Below, in pieces: positions 34,024 to 44,880 of a stretch of DNA of 64,000 bases. The translations under genes were made by a program, and so were the position numbers. Positions within the stretch are counted from its first letter, which is position 1, and the number at the start of each line of letters is the position of its first letter. Below the pieces are notes generated by a model, which was not told where the DNA came from, searched no databases, and saw only the letters and a program-made list of their open reading frames with translations. Source of the stretch: Ideonella sp. (GTDB taxonomy: Bacteria > Pseudomonadota > Gammaproteobacteria > Burkholderiales > Burkholderiaceae_C); contig JADKIA010000004.1 in the NCBI GenBank assembly GCA_016721465.1, positions 310,001-374,000 of the forward strand, in the 5' to 3' direction.

Positions 34024-35595
34024 ATGAAGAGCCCCAACATCCTGTTCATCATGGCCGACCAATTGGCCGCCAGTGCCCTGGCGGCCTATGGGCACCCACT
34101 GGTCAAGACACCGCATCTGGACCGGCTCGCGGCACGCGGCACGGTGTTCGAAAACGCCTACAGCCCCAACCCGATCTGCGCCTCGTCGCGCTTTGCGATG
34201 ATGGCCGGGCAATCCTCGTCGCGCATCGGCGCGTTCGACAACGGGGCCGAATTGCCGGCCTCGGTGCCCACCTTCGCGCACTACCTGCGTGCGCTCGGCT
34301 ACAGCACCTGCCTGTCGGGCAAGATGCACTTCGTCGGCCCCGACCAGCTGCATGGCTTCGAGGAGCGCGTGACGACCGACATCTACCCGGCGGACTTTGG
34401 TTGGACGGCCGACTGGGAGCGCCGCATCGAGCCCTATGCGCCCAGCCAGATGAGCATGCGCGGCATCGTCGAGTCGGGGCTGTGCGTGCGCTCGCTGCAG
34501 ATGGACTACGACGACGATGTGGCCCACCAATCGGTGCAATGGCTGTACGACCATGCGCGGCGCCCCGAGGGCAAGCCCTTCCTGCTGGTGGCCTCGTTCA
34601 CGCACCCGCACAACCCGTTCACGATCTCGCGCGAATACTGGGACCTGTACGACCACGCGAAGATCGAGATGCCCACGGTGCCGTTCATCCCCTACGAACA
34701 GCGTGACCCCTGGAGCCAGCGCTACTACAAGCTCATTCGCCAGGACGAACACCGCGTGACCGACGCGATGATCCTCTCGGCCCGCCACGCCTACTACGGC
34801 ATGGTCAGCTACGTCGACCACAAGATCGGGCTGCTGCTCGATGCCCTGGAGAAGACGGGCGCCGCAGACAACACCGTCATCGTGTTCACCGCCGACCACG
34901 GCGAAATGCTCGGCGAACGCGGCATGTGGTTCAAGTTCAACCCCTACGAGCAGTCGATCAAGGTCCCGCTGATCATCCAGGCCCCTGGGGCGAAGCGCGG
35001 GCAGCGGGTGGGCCTGAACTGTTCGCTGGTCGATCTGCTGCCCACGCTGGTCGACCTGGCCACCGACGGCAAGCCCCCCGCCCTGGCCGATCACTGCGAT
35101 GGCCACAGCTTGACTGCGCTGCTGCATGGCAGCGACCCCGACTGGCTCGACGAGGCCTTGATCGAGTTCACTGGAGAAGGCCTGTACGCACCGGCGCTGA
35201 TCCTGCGCCAGGGCCGCTACAAGTACGTCTACTGCGAGGGCGACCCAGGCATGCTGTTCGACCTGCAGCAGGACCCACGGGAGCTGCGCAACCTGTGCCA
35301 GGACCCGGCCTTCGGGTCCGTGGCGCAGCGCTTCGTCGAGCTGATCGAGCAGCGCTACCAACCTGCGCAGATCAAGCACCAGGTGCTGGCCAGCCAGCGA
35401 CGCCGTCGGTTCCTGCACGAAACCCTGATCAAGGGTGAGCACACGCCCTGGGACTTCCAGGTGCGCAAGGACGCTTCGAAGCAGTACGTGCGCAGCGTCT
35501 CGACCACCAGCACCACGGCCACCAAGGCCAAGGCACGCTTCCCGTTCGTGCCGACCGTGCCACCCGATACGCCGCGCACACCCGGCAAGTCCTGA
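34024..35595 (+). CDS. Sulfatase, choline-sulfatase (BetC)-like, with variant C-x-S-x-R active-site motif
   Basis: This 523-residue type I sulfatase resembles choline-O-sulfatase in YSTCLSGKMHFVGPDQLHGF and TTDIYPADFGWTADW, and in its C-terminal choline-sulfatase-type tail (HETLIKGEHTPWDFQVRKD, KQYVR). The metal ligands Asp12 and FTADHGEMLGERG are intact. The site for formylglycine formation reads Cys52-Ala-Ser-Ser-Arg56; the usual motif has Pro at the third place. The enzyme should release sulfate from an O-sulfate ester such as choline sulfate. No signal peptide is seen, so it is cytoplasmic. It begins 17 bases after the aminotransferase stop. Confidence 0.85.
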   Translation: MKSPNILFIMADQLAASALAAYGHPLVKTPHLDRLAARGTVFENAYSPNPICASSRFAMMAGQSSSRIGAFDNGAELPASVPTFAHYLRALGYSTCLSGKMHFVGPDQLHGFEERVTTDIYPADFGWTADWERRIEPYAPSQMSMRGIVESGLCVRSLQMDYDDDVAHQSVQWLYDHARRPEGKPFLLVASFTHPHNPFTISREYWDLYDHAKIEMPTVPFIPYEQRDPWSQRYYKLIRQDEHRVTDAMILSARHAYYGMVSYVDHKIGLLLDALEKTGAADNTVIVFTADHGEMLGERGMWFKFNPYEQSIKVPLIIQAPGAKRGQRVGLNCSLVDLLPTLVDLATDGKPPALADHCDGHSLTALLHGSDPDWLDEALIEFTGEGLYAPALILRQGRYKYVYCEGDPGMLFDLQQDPRELRNLCQDPAFGSVAQRFVELIEQRYQPAQIKHQVLASQRRRRFLHETLIKGEHTPWDFQVRKDASKQYVRSVSTTSTTATKAKARFPFVPTVPPDTPRTPGKS

Positions 35596-35656
35596 GCCTT
35601 CGATGATCAGCCCGCAGGGCGTGATCGATGCGCTGCCGGCGCGGCCCCAAGCCGGC

Positions 35657-36451
35657 TCAGGAGATGATCGACTGCTGCGCGATCCCGGCGTCCACCAGCA
35701 CGTGTTGGCCGGTCATGCCATCGGCATCGTCGCTGGCCAGGAACAGGGCGGCGCGCGCCACGTGGCGACTGTCCAGCCGGATCTTCAGGCACTGGGCATC
35801 GAGGAACGCCTGGTCCGCAGCCGCGTCGCGGTGCAAGGCGGTCTGTCGCTCGGTGACGATGGCGCCTGGCACCAAGGCGTTGACCCGGATGTTGCGCGGA
35901 CCCAGTTCACGTGCCAGGGTGCGCGTCAAACCCAGGATGCCGGCCTTGGCGGTGGTGTAGCCGACCAGGTTGGGCCGGCCCCGCATCCAGCTCACGCTGC
36001 CCATGTTGACGACGCTGCCGCCGCCGGCTTGCGCCATGCCCGGCGCCACGGCCTGGATCGCGAAGAAGTAGTGCTTGAGGTTCAGCGCGAGGCGGTCGTC
36101 CCAGAATTCCGGCGTCACGTCTTCCATGCGGTGGCGGTCATCACGGCCCGCGTTGTTGACCAGCACCTGCACGGGGCCCAGCTCGGCCACCAGCCGTGCC
36201 AGCACCGCCCGGTAGGCCGCCACGTCGCGCACGTCACAAGCGGCGTACCAGGGCGGCGGATGGCCCACCGATACGAACTCATCGACCAGGGCCTGCCCGC
36301 CATCGGGCCGTGTGCCGCAGAAGGCCACGCGTGCGCCCTGCCCGGCAAAGGCACGTACCAGCTCGGCGCCAATGCCCGAGCTGCCACCGGAGATGAACAC
36401 CAGCTTGTCGGCCAGTGAGGCGTAGCGCGTGTATGGACGCTCACTGGTCAT
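35657..36451 (-). CDS. SDR sugar 1-dehydrogenase-like (XylB-type); candidate sulfoquinovose dehydrogenase
   Basis: This 264-residue short-chain dehydrogenase has the cofactor motif GGSSGIG at residues 22-28, LVNNAGRDDRHRMEDV, and the catalytic Ser/Tyr/Lys in NMGSVSWMRG and YTTAKAG. The NNAGxDDRH and NLKHYFFAIQAVAPGM pieces closely recall Caulobacter xylose 1-dehydrogenase, so oxidation of a sugar to its lactone is likely. It is the last gene of a nine-gene operon with an IlvD dehydratase and an HpcH/HpaI aldolase. Its start overlaps the stop of the Gfo/Idh gene (ATGA). The sulfosugar assignment is inference; a plain pentose or hexose is the alternative. Confidence 0.82.
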   Translation of the reverse strand: MTSERPYTRYASLADKLVFISGGSSGIGAELVRAFAGQGARVAFCGTRPDGGQALVDEFVSVGHPPPWYAACDVRDVAAYRAVLARLVAELGPVQVLVNNAGRDDRHRMEDVTPEFWDDRLALNLKHYFFAIQAVAPGMAQAGGGSVVNMGSVSWMRGRPNLVGYTTAKAGILGLTRTLARELGPRNIRVNALVPGAIVTERQTALHRDAAADQAFLDAQCLKIRLDSRHVARAALFLASDDADGMTGQHVLVDAGIAQQSIIS

Positions 36452-37566
36452 GCCAGCTCTCCCAGCACATCGGCCACGCGAACCGGCAGCCCGGTATCGA
36501 CGCTGCGGTGCGCGGCCATGCCCACCGCCACGGCGCGCAGGCCTTCCTCCAAGCCGATCTCCGCTGGCCCGCCGCTGCGCAGTGCGGCGGCAAACTTCTG
36601 GTGCTCGATGTAGCTGGCGCCAAAGTGCGCACCGGCATATCGGATCCTCGTGTCCCACACCCGGCGCGTGTCCACTCCGCGGCCGGTGCCCGAGGGCTGG
36701 CCCCAGGCCTCGCGCCGCCCCCAGTCGGCTCGCTTGCCCACGCGCAGGGTCAGCGACGGCAGCAGCGATTCGAGCTTGCCTTCGTCACCGACCACCACGA
36801 GGTGTTCGTTGTCCACCGAATTCTCGGCAAACATGCACAGATCGAGGCTGGCCCGCGCGCCGCTGGCAAATTCGACGATCACATAGGCGCTGTCGAGGAT
36901 GTCGGGCGTGCGGCCGTCGTAGCGTTCGTCCAGGTGGTTGACGCGCTGGCCGCCCGAGGCAAACACGCGCTGGGCCGGCTCACCCAGGATGAACTCCATC
37001 AGGTTGAAGTAGTGGCAGCACTTTTCCACCAGCGTGCCGCCCGTGTTGGCGGTGAAGCGGTTCCAGTCGCCCACCTTGGGGTAGAACGGTTCGCGGTGTT
37101 CGCGGATGGCCACCTGGTGGATGCGTCCGACCTCGCCCGCGTGGGCCAGGCGGATCATCTCGGCCACCGGTGGCATGTAACGGTATTCCTGGGCCACCCA
37201 GGTGATGGCCTTGCGGGCCTGAGTGCGCTGCAACAGGTCCAGGCCGTCGGCGATGTCGGTGACCAGGGGCTTCTCCACCAGGATCGGCAACTCCGTGGCC
37301 AAGGCATCGCGCATCACGTCGGCATGCGTGTGGTTGGGGCTGGCAATGATCAGCGCGTCGCACAGGCCGCTGCCGAGCAAATCGGCATGACGCTCGAACA
37401 GACGGGGGCGCCAGCCGTCCACCAGCGCGGCTGCGGCGTCGCGGCTGGCGGCGTGCGGGTCGGCCACCGCCGTCACTTCGGCACCGCCCATGGCGTGCAG
37501 GTTGAGGATGTGCTCGCGGCCCATGCTGCCGCAACCGATGAGGCCGTAGCGGATCTTGTCGTTCAT
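36448..37566 (-). CDS. Gfo/Idh/MocA family oxidoreductase; possible NAD-dependent glycosidase
   Basis: This 372-residue protein has the Rossmann motif GLIGCGSMG at residues 8-16 and Lys99 in the family signature EKPL, followed by a C-terminal alpha/beta domain (GGTLVEKCCHYFNLMEF). The family includes sugar and inositol dehydrogenases and NAD-dependent glycosidases such as GH109 and, as I recall, the sulfoquinovosidases of GH188. The operon has no GH31 glycosidase, so a cofactor-dependent glycosidase role is an attractive guess. A plain dehydrogenase is equally possible from sequence alone. It is ATGA-coupled to the SDR gene. Confidence 0.82.
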   Translation of the reverse strand: MNDKIRYGLIGCGSMGREHILNLHAMGGAEVTAVADPHAASRDAAAALVDGWRPRLFERHADLLGSGLCDALIIASPNHTHADVMRDALATELPILVEKPLVTDIADGLDLLQRTQARKAITWVAQEYRYMPPVAEMIRLAHAGEVGRIHQVAIREHREPFYPKVGDWNRFTANTGGTLVEKCCHYFNLMEFILGEPAQRVFASGGQRVNHLDERYDGRTPDILDSAYVIVEFASGARASLDLCMFAENSVDNEHLVVVGDEGKLESLLPSLTLRVGKRADWGRREAWGQPSGTGRGVDTRRVWDTRIRYAGAHFGASYIEHQKFAAALRSGGPAEIGLEEGLRAVAVGMAAHRSVDTGLPVRVADVLGELA

Positions 37567-37569
37567 GTC

Positions 37570-38430
37570 TCAGCCCTTCAGGCCCCCTTGAGTCAGACCA
37601 CCCACCACCCGTTCCTGGAAGACCGCGATGAGCACCGCAATCGGCACGATGGCCACGATCAGTGCAGCCGAGATGATCGGCCATGGAAACGAGAACTCAC
37701 CTTGGTACAGCGTGATGCCCACCGGCAGCGTGCGCATCGAGGCGTTGGCATTCAGGCTGAGCGCCAGCAGGAACTCGTCCCAGGCGTTGACGAAGGCCAG
37801 GATGCCGGCCGTGAACACCCCCGGCGCGGCCAGCGGCACCACCACCCGCCACAGCGCACCCAGGCGGGTGCAGCCGTCGATCATGGCCGCATTCTCCAGG
37901 TCCTTCGGGATGGCCTGGAAAAAGCTCACCAGCACCAGCGTGCACACCGGCAAGTTCAGCACGATGTAGGGCAGCACCAGGGCGGTGTAGGTGTTGAGCA
38001 GGCCCAGCGTGCGCATGGTCTCGAAGATGGGCACCAGCAGCGTGACCAGCGGGAACATGCTCGAGGCCACGATCGCGGTGAGGATGAGCTGCCGATGCGG
38101 CAGGTTCAGCCGCGCGATGGCATAGGCCGCACCTGCCGACACGAGCAGCGAGCCCACGGTGGCCAGTGCGGCCACCAGCACGCTGTTGCCCAGGTACAGC
38201 AGCAGCGGCTGATCGGTGAAGGCCTGCACGTAGTTGTGCATGGTGGCCAGGTGGGGCAGCCAGGTGATGGGCTTGCTCACCAGCTCGGCCTCGGACTTGA
38301 GCGAAGTGAGCAGGATCCACAGCGCCGGGAAGAAGCCGTTGATCACCACCAGCGCGGCAGCGGCCAGGCGCAGGCCCGGCGACGAGAACAGCCCGGTGCC
38401 CGCTGCAGGCTCTGTCACGTCAGTTCGCAT
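37570..38430 (-). CDS. Sugar ABC transporter permease, MalG type
   Basis: This 286-residue inner-membrane permease has six predicted helices and the EAA loop ENAAMIDGCTRLGALWRVVV that contacts the ATPase. It belongs to the carbohydrate uptake CUT1 class together with the adjacent MalF-type permease, with which it overlaps by 11 bases. It should import the operon's sugar or sulfosugar once the binding protein has delivered it. Confidence 0.92.
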   Translation of the reverse strand: MRTDVTEPAAGTGLFSSPGLRLAAAALVVINGFFPALWILLTSLKSEAELVSKPITWLPHLATMHNYVQAFTDQPLLLYLGNSVLVAALATVGSLLVSAGAAYAIARLNLPHRQLILTAIVASSMFPLVTLLVPIFETMRTLGLLNTYTALVLPYIVLNLPVCTLVLVSFFQAIPKDLENAAMIDGCTRLGALWRVVVPLAAPGVFTAGILAFVNAWDEFLLALSLNANASMRTLPVGITLYQGEFSFPWPIISAALIVAIVPIAVLIAVFQERVVGGLTQGGLKG

Positions 38431-39328
38431 TGCGGCCGATGCGCCGCAGATAAACCGCCGTCACGGCCATCGACAGCAGGAACATGAACACCGCCAAGGT
38501 GGAACCATAGCCCACGTCGAGGTATTCGATCGTGGTCTTGTGGATCAGCATGGCCAGGGTCTCGGTCGATTCGCCAGGCCCGCCCTTGGTCATGGTGTAA
38601 GGGATGTCGAAGGTCTGCAGCGCGGTGATGGTGCGGAAGATCAGGGCCACGATGATGCTGGGCATCAGCATCGGGATCGTGATCTGCCAGAACTGCTGCC
38701 ACTGCGACGCGCCGTCGACCTCGGCCGCCTCGTACAAGGATCTGGGGATCATCTGCAGGCCGGCCAAGAGGATGAGCGCCATGAATGAGCTCGTCTTCCA
38801 CACGATGGCCCCGCAGATGGCCGTGAAGGCCAGCTCGGGCCGCAACATCCACATGGTGGGCTCGGCGGCGCCCGCCCGCCGCAGCACGTCGTTGACCACG
38901 CCATATTCGGTGTGGAAGAACCACGCGAAGATCAGCCCGACGAAGGACAGCGGCAGCGCCCAGGGCAGCAGCAAAGCCAGCCGCACCGGCCACTGCCGCT
39001 TGAATGGAAGGTTGGCCAGCAAGGCCAGCGCCAGGCCCACCACCAGGGCGCCAGGCACGGTGATCAGCGTGATGAGCACGGTGTTCCGGGTGGCGTTCCA
39101 GAAGGCCTTGTCTTCCCACACCAGGGCGTAGTTCTCCCAGCCCACGAACTTGGCCGCCGCGCCGCCCCCACCCGACAGGCGAAGGTCGAAAAAGCTGTTG
39201 AACAGCAAGCGCCCGATCGGGTAAGCCACGATCAAGGCGAGCAGCGCAAAGGCCGGCGCCAACAGCAGCAAGCCCAGCGTGCGCTCGCTGGGGTCGCGCA
39301 GGCGGTCCAGCAGACCGGGCTTGACCAT
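38420..39328 (-). CDS. Sugar ABC transporter permease, MalF type
   Basis: This 302-residue permease is the partner of the MalG-type protein. The N-terminal hydrophobic segment FALLALIVAYPIGRLLFNSFF and the EAA loop EAAEVDGASQWQQFWQITIP are diagnostic. It overlaps the next gene by 11 bases and is preceded by the gene for the binding protein. Confidence 0.92.
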   Translation of the reverse strand: MVKPGLLDRLRDPSERTLGLLLLAPAFALLALIVAYPIGRLLFNSFFDLRLSGGGGAAAKFVGWENYALVWEDKAFWNATRNTVLITLITVPGALVVGLALALLANLPFKRQWPVRLALLLPWALPLSFVGLIFAWFFHTEYGVVNDVLRRAGAAEPTMWMLRPELAFTAICGAIVWKTSSFMALILLAGLQMIPRSLYEAAEVDGASQWQQFWQITIPMLMPSIIVALIFRTITALQTFDIPYTMTKGGPGESTETLAMLIHKTTIEYLDVGYGSTLAVFMFLLSMAVTAVYLRRIGRNAN

Positions 39329-39350
39329 GTCTTGGCTCAGTCCAGTGCGC

Positions 39351-40628
39351 TCAACGCATCACGCGACGCAGGCGGCTTTCGATCTCGTCCACCCCTTCAG
39401 CCGGCTTCTTGGTGCGTGCCAGCACCGCGCTGGTGGTGGTGCGGATCACGTCACTGACCTGGCCATAGTCACGGCTCATGGGTCGGCTCTTGCCGGCCAT
39501 GGCCACCGGCGCTGCGTCCTTGAACCAGGGCACGTTCTTCAACACCTCGGGGTCGGTGTACACGCCCAGGTAGGTCGGCAGCAGAGCACCTTCGGCGGCC
39601 AGAAAGCGGCTCGCCTCCGGCGTGACCAGGTACTTCAGCAGCTTGGCGGCCTCGGCCTTGTTCTTCGAGAAGGCGCTCATGGCCCACTGCCAGCCGCCCA
39701 CGCAGGTGGCGCTCTTGCCGCCGGGCATGGCCGGCATGGGCATCACGCCCACCTTGCCCTGCACCATGCTGTCCTTGTCGTCCTTGAAACGATCCCAGGC
39801 CCAGGTCCAGTTGATGGCAAAGACCACCTGCCCGGCCTTGAACTCATTGACGGTGTCGGGTGTCTTCACCTCGGCCACGTTCTTCTTCAACACGCCGGCA
39901 TCCACCATGCCCAGCCATTGGTTCAATCCCTTCACCGCCGCGGCCTTGTCCAGCGTCATCTTGCCGGCGGCATCGTTGAAGTCCTTGCCCTGGCCCCAAT
40001 AGGGCAGCAGGAAGGTGCACACCGCACCCTCGATCGGCGCCCCCTGGATCGACAGGCCTTGCAGGTTGGGGTTGCCCTCGGCCTGCTGGATCTTGCGCGC
40101 CGCCGCGGTGAGCTCATCCCAGGTCCTGGGCTCGGCAACGCCGTGCTTGGTCAGCAGGTCCTTGCGGTAGAACATGAACATCGCATCGGCAAAGGCCGGC
40201 ATCGCCGCGATCTTGCCATCGATGACATTGCTGGTCGCGTACACCGGAAGGTAGGGCTTGAGCGCCACGGCCGGCTCGCCGACATAGCCATTCAGCGGCT
40301 CCAGCCAGCCCGCGCCAAAGTACTGCGCCGGGTTCACGATGTCGATCATGTACAGGTCGATCGCCGCGTCCTTGGCGTTGAGCACGGTGCTCAGGTACTG
40401 GCGCTGCAGCTCACTCGTGGCCCCACCTGTCTCGATGTCGATGGTCACCCCGGGGTTCGCCTTCTGATAGCGATCGAACAACACCCGCATCAGGTCTGGG
40501 CGCTGGTTGGTGCCGCCGGAGAAGACCCTCAGCTTGGTCTGTGCGATTGCACCCGTGGCCAGGCACAAGCCCACGAGCAGGGTGAGCGTGGCACTGAACA
40601 GTGTGCCCAATGATTGGCGTCGCTTCAT
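39351..40628 (-). CDS. Extracellular sugar-binding protein of the ABC importer (CUT1)
   Basis: This 425-residue periplasmic protein has a signal peptide (MKRRQSLGTLFSATLTLLVG, cleavage after AIAQ) and the family 1 binding-protein pattern: LFDRYQKANPGVTIDIETG, ATSNVIDGKIAAMPAF and GGWQWAMSAFSKNKAEAAK. A Trp-rich stretch (INWTWAWDRFK) probably lines the sugar site. It confers specificity on the importer. ATG 40628 is chosen because it starts the signal peptide, while the upstream frame from 40682 is not signal-like. Confidence 0.92.
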   Translation of the reverse strand: MKRRQSLGTLFSATLTLLVGLCLATGAIAQTKLRVFSGGTNQRPDLMRVLFDRYQKANPGVTIDIETGGATSELQRQYLSTVLNAKDAAIDLYMIDIVNPAQYFGAGWLEPLNGYVGEPAVALKPYLPVYATSNVIDGKIAAMPAFADAMFMFYRKDLLTKHGVAEPRTWDELTAAARKIQQAEGNPNLQGLSIQGAPIEGAVCTFLLPYWGQGKDFNDAAGKMTLDKAAAVKGLNQWLGMVDAGVLKKNVAEVKTPDTVNEFKAGQVVFAINWTWAWDRFKDDKDSMVQGKVGVMPMPAMPGGKSATCVGGWQWAMSAFSKNKAEAAKLLKYLVTPEASRFLAAEGALLPTYLGVYTDPEVLKNVPWFKDAAPVAMAGKSRPMSRDYGQVSDVIRTTTSAVLARTKKPAEGVDEIESRLRRVMR

Positions 40629-40656
40629 ATCGGCTCCCGATGGTCGAACAAGGTGT

Positions 40657-41733
40657 TCACAACGCCAGGCCCGTGCCGGCATCGAACAAGTGCATGTGGC
40701 CGGTTTGGATGTGCAGGCTGCAGGGCGTGCCGGGCGCTTCGCGGAATGACGCAGGGCAACGGGCGATGAGCTCGGTGGCGCCCACTTTGAAGGTGACCAG
40801 GGTCTCGGCGCCCAAGGGTTCGAGCAACACCACCTCGGCGTCCAGGCGCGCCTCGTCGGCCGATTCCGGCACCAGCTTCAGATTCTCGGGCCGCACGCCG
40901 AACTTCAAGCTCGGCACACCCGCCGCGCGAGCTGCCAGCGCCGCAGGCAGACCAAAACGCACGCCGCCCAGGTCCAGGGTGCCGGGCGCGGCAAGCGTGG
41001 CCTCGACCAGGTTCATCGGCGGTGCGCCGGTGAAGCCGGCCACGAACAAGGCGGCCGGTCGGTTGTAGATGGCGTCCGGGGTGTCGTATTGCATCAAGCG
41101 CCCGGCCGAGAGCACGGCGATGCGGTCGGCCAACGTCATCGCCTCGACCTGATCGTGCGTCACGTAGATGATGGTGGCGCCCAGGCGCTGGTGCAGGCGC
41201 TTGATCTCGGTGCGCATCTCGTGGCGCAGTTGGGCGTCCAGATTGGACAGCGGCTCGTCGAACAAGAAAACCTTGGGCTGCCGCACGATGGCCCGGCCGA
41301 TCGCCACGCGCTGGCGCTGGCCACCCGACAGCGCGGCAGGACGTCGATCGAGCATGTGGTCGATGCGCAGCAGGCGCGCGGCGTCCATCACGCGGCGCTG
41401 GATCTCGTCCTCCGACGTCTTGCGCAATCGCAGGCCAAAGGCCATGTTGTCGAACAGTGTCTTGTGGGGATAGAGCGCGTAGTCCTGGAAGACCATCGCG
41501 ATGTCGCGATGCCTCGGCGGCAAGGCGTTCACCACCCGGCCGTCGATCGACACGGTGCCCCCGGTGATCGGCTCCAGGCCCGCCACCATGCGCAGCAAGG
41601 TGCTCTTGCCGCAGCCCGACGGGCCCACGAAGACCACGAACTCGCCGTGCCGGATCTGCAGGTCCACACCGTGGATCACGGTGAGCTTGGCGTCGTAGCT
41701 CTTGACGACGCGCTGCAGTTCGACGGCGGCCAA
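40657..41733 (-). CDS. Sugar ABC transporter ATP-binding protein, MalK/UgpC type
   Basis: This 358-residue ATPase drives the CUT1 importer. It has Walker A GPSGCGKSTLL, Q-loop VFQDYALYPHKTLFDN, signature LSGGQRQRVAIGRA and Walker B VFLFDEPLSNLD. A C-terminal TOBE domain (from about 235) follows. Its stop lies 28 bases before the binding-protein start. The aldolase gene ends one base upstream of its start codon, so the operon is tightly packed. Confidence 0.93.
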   Translation of the reverse strand: MAAVELQRVVKSYDAKLTVIHGVDLQIRHGEFVVFVGPSGCGKSTLLRMVAGLEPITGGTVSIDGRVVNALPPRHRDIAMVFQDYALYPHKTLFDNMAFGLRLRKTSEDEIQRRVMDAARLLRIDHMLDRRPAALSGGQRQRVAIGRAIVRQPKVFLFDEPLSNLDAQLRHEMRTEIKRLHQRLGATIIYVTHDQVEAMTLADRIAVLSAGRLMQYDTPDAIYNRPAALFVAGFTGAPPMNLVEATLAAPGTLDLGGVRFGLPAALAARAAGVPSLKFGVRPENLKLVPESADEARLDAEVVLLEPLGAETLVTFKVGATELIARCPASFREAPGTPCSLHIQTGHMHLFDAGTGLAL

Positions 41734-41734
41734 G

Positions 41735-42562
41735 TCAGTAGCCCGTGGTCGATGCCGGGGGCTTGCCGTCGGCCGCGCCCGCGGCGGCGTCGGCCGCTGG
41801 CTCCTGCGCCCGCAGTGCGGCCGAGGCGGCCTGCGCCGCGCGCATCAACAGGCCCAGGTCGGACGCGATGGCCAGGAAGTCGAAGCCCAGCGCGCGGTAC
41901 TGCGCCACGACCTCGGCCGTGCCGCCCACGATGCCCACGGGCTTGCCCAGGGCATGGCAGCGCTGGACGGCGTCGGCCATCAGCGCCATGACGGCCGGGT
42001 GCGTGAGCTGGCCCACATGGCCCATCGATGCCGACAGATCCGCCGGCCCCAAGAAGATCGCGTCCACCCCGTCCACCGAAGCGATGGCTTCCAACTGCTC
42101 CACCGCCTGGGGCGTCTCGAGTTGCAGGATCACGCACATGCCCTCATTGGCCGTGGTGAGGTAGTTGGCGGCCGTGCCGAAGCGCGAGCCCCGGCTCATG
42201 CCGGCCATGCCACGGATGCCCTGCGGGGGATAGCGCGTGGCGGCAACGGCGCGCCGCGCTTCGTCGGCGTTCTGCACGAAGGGCACCAGCAAGGTGGTGG
42301 CCCCCGCGTCGAGCACGCGCTTGATGGTGACGGTGTCGTTCCAGGGCACCCGCAGCACCGGCGTCATGGGCGTGCCGGCCACGGCCTGCAGCACATGCAC
42401 CACCTCCATCAAACCCAGCGGCGAGTGCTCCATGTCGACCACCGCCCAGTCGAAGCCGGCCAGGCCGATGGCCTCGGCGACGATCGGGCTGGCCGACATC
42501 ACCCAGGTACCGACAGGCCGCCGAGCGGATGACGATTGCAGCAGCTGCTTGAAGCGGTTCAT
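41735..42562 (-). CDS. HpcH/HpaI family aldolase; candidate 2-keto-3-deoxy(-6-sulfo)gluconate aldolase
   Basis: This 275-residue class II pyruvate aldolase has the metal ligands in LQLETPQAVEQL (Glu) and FLGPADLSASMG (Asp), the Arg motif GIRGMAGMSRGSRFG and WAVVDMEHSP near residue 36. The family splits 2-keto-3-deoxy sugar acids into pyruvate and an aldehyde, and the KDSG aldolase of the sulfo-Entner-Doudoroff pathway belongs to it. With the IlvD dehydratase and SDR in the same operon the classic oxidise-dehydrate-cleave order is complete. The aldehyde released could be sulfolactaldehyde or an ordinary aldehyde. Confidence 0.88.
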   Translation of the reverse strand: MNRFKQLLQSSSARRPVGTWVMSASPIVAEAIGLAGFDWAVVDMEHSPLGLMEVVHVLQAVAGTPMTPVLRVPWNDTVTIKRVLDAGATTLLVPFVQNADEARRAVAATRYPPQGIRGMAGMSRGSRFGTAANYLTTANEGMCVILQLETPQAVEQLEAIASVDGVDAIFLGPADLSASMGHVGQLTHPAVMALMADAVQRCHALGKPVGIVGGTAEVVAQYRALGFDFLAIASDLGLLMRAAQAASAALRAQEPAADAAAGAADGKPPASTTGY

Positions 42563-42573
42563 GGCCGTGCGGC

Positions 42574-44844
<2,271 letters not shown>

Positions 44845-44880
44845 TGCAGTCTCCTGGTGGTTGGCGCGTGCCGCGCTCTG

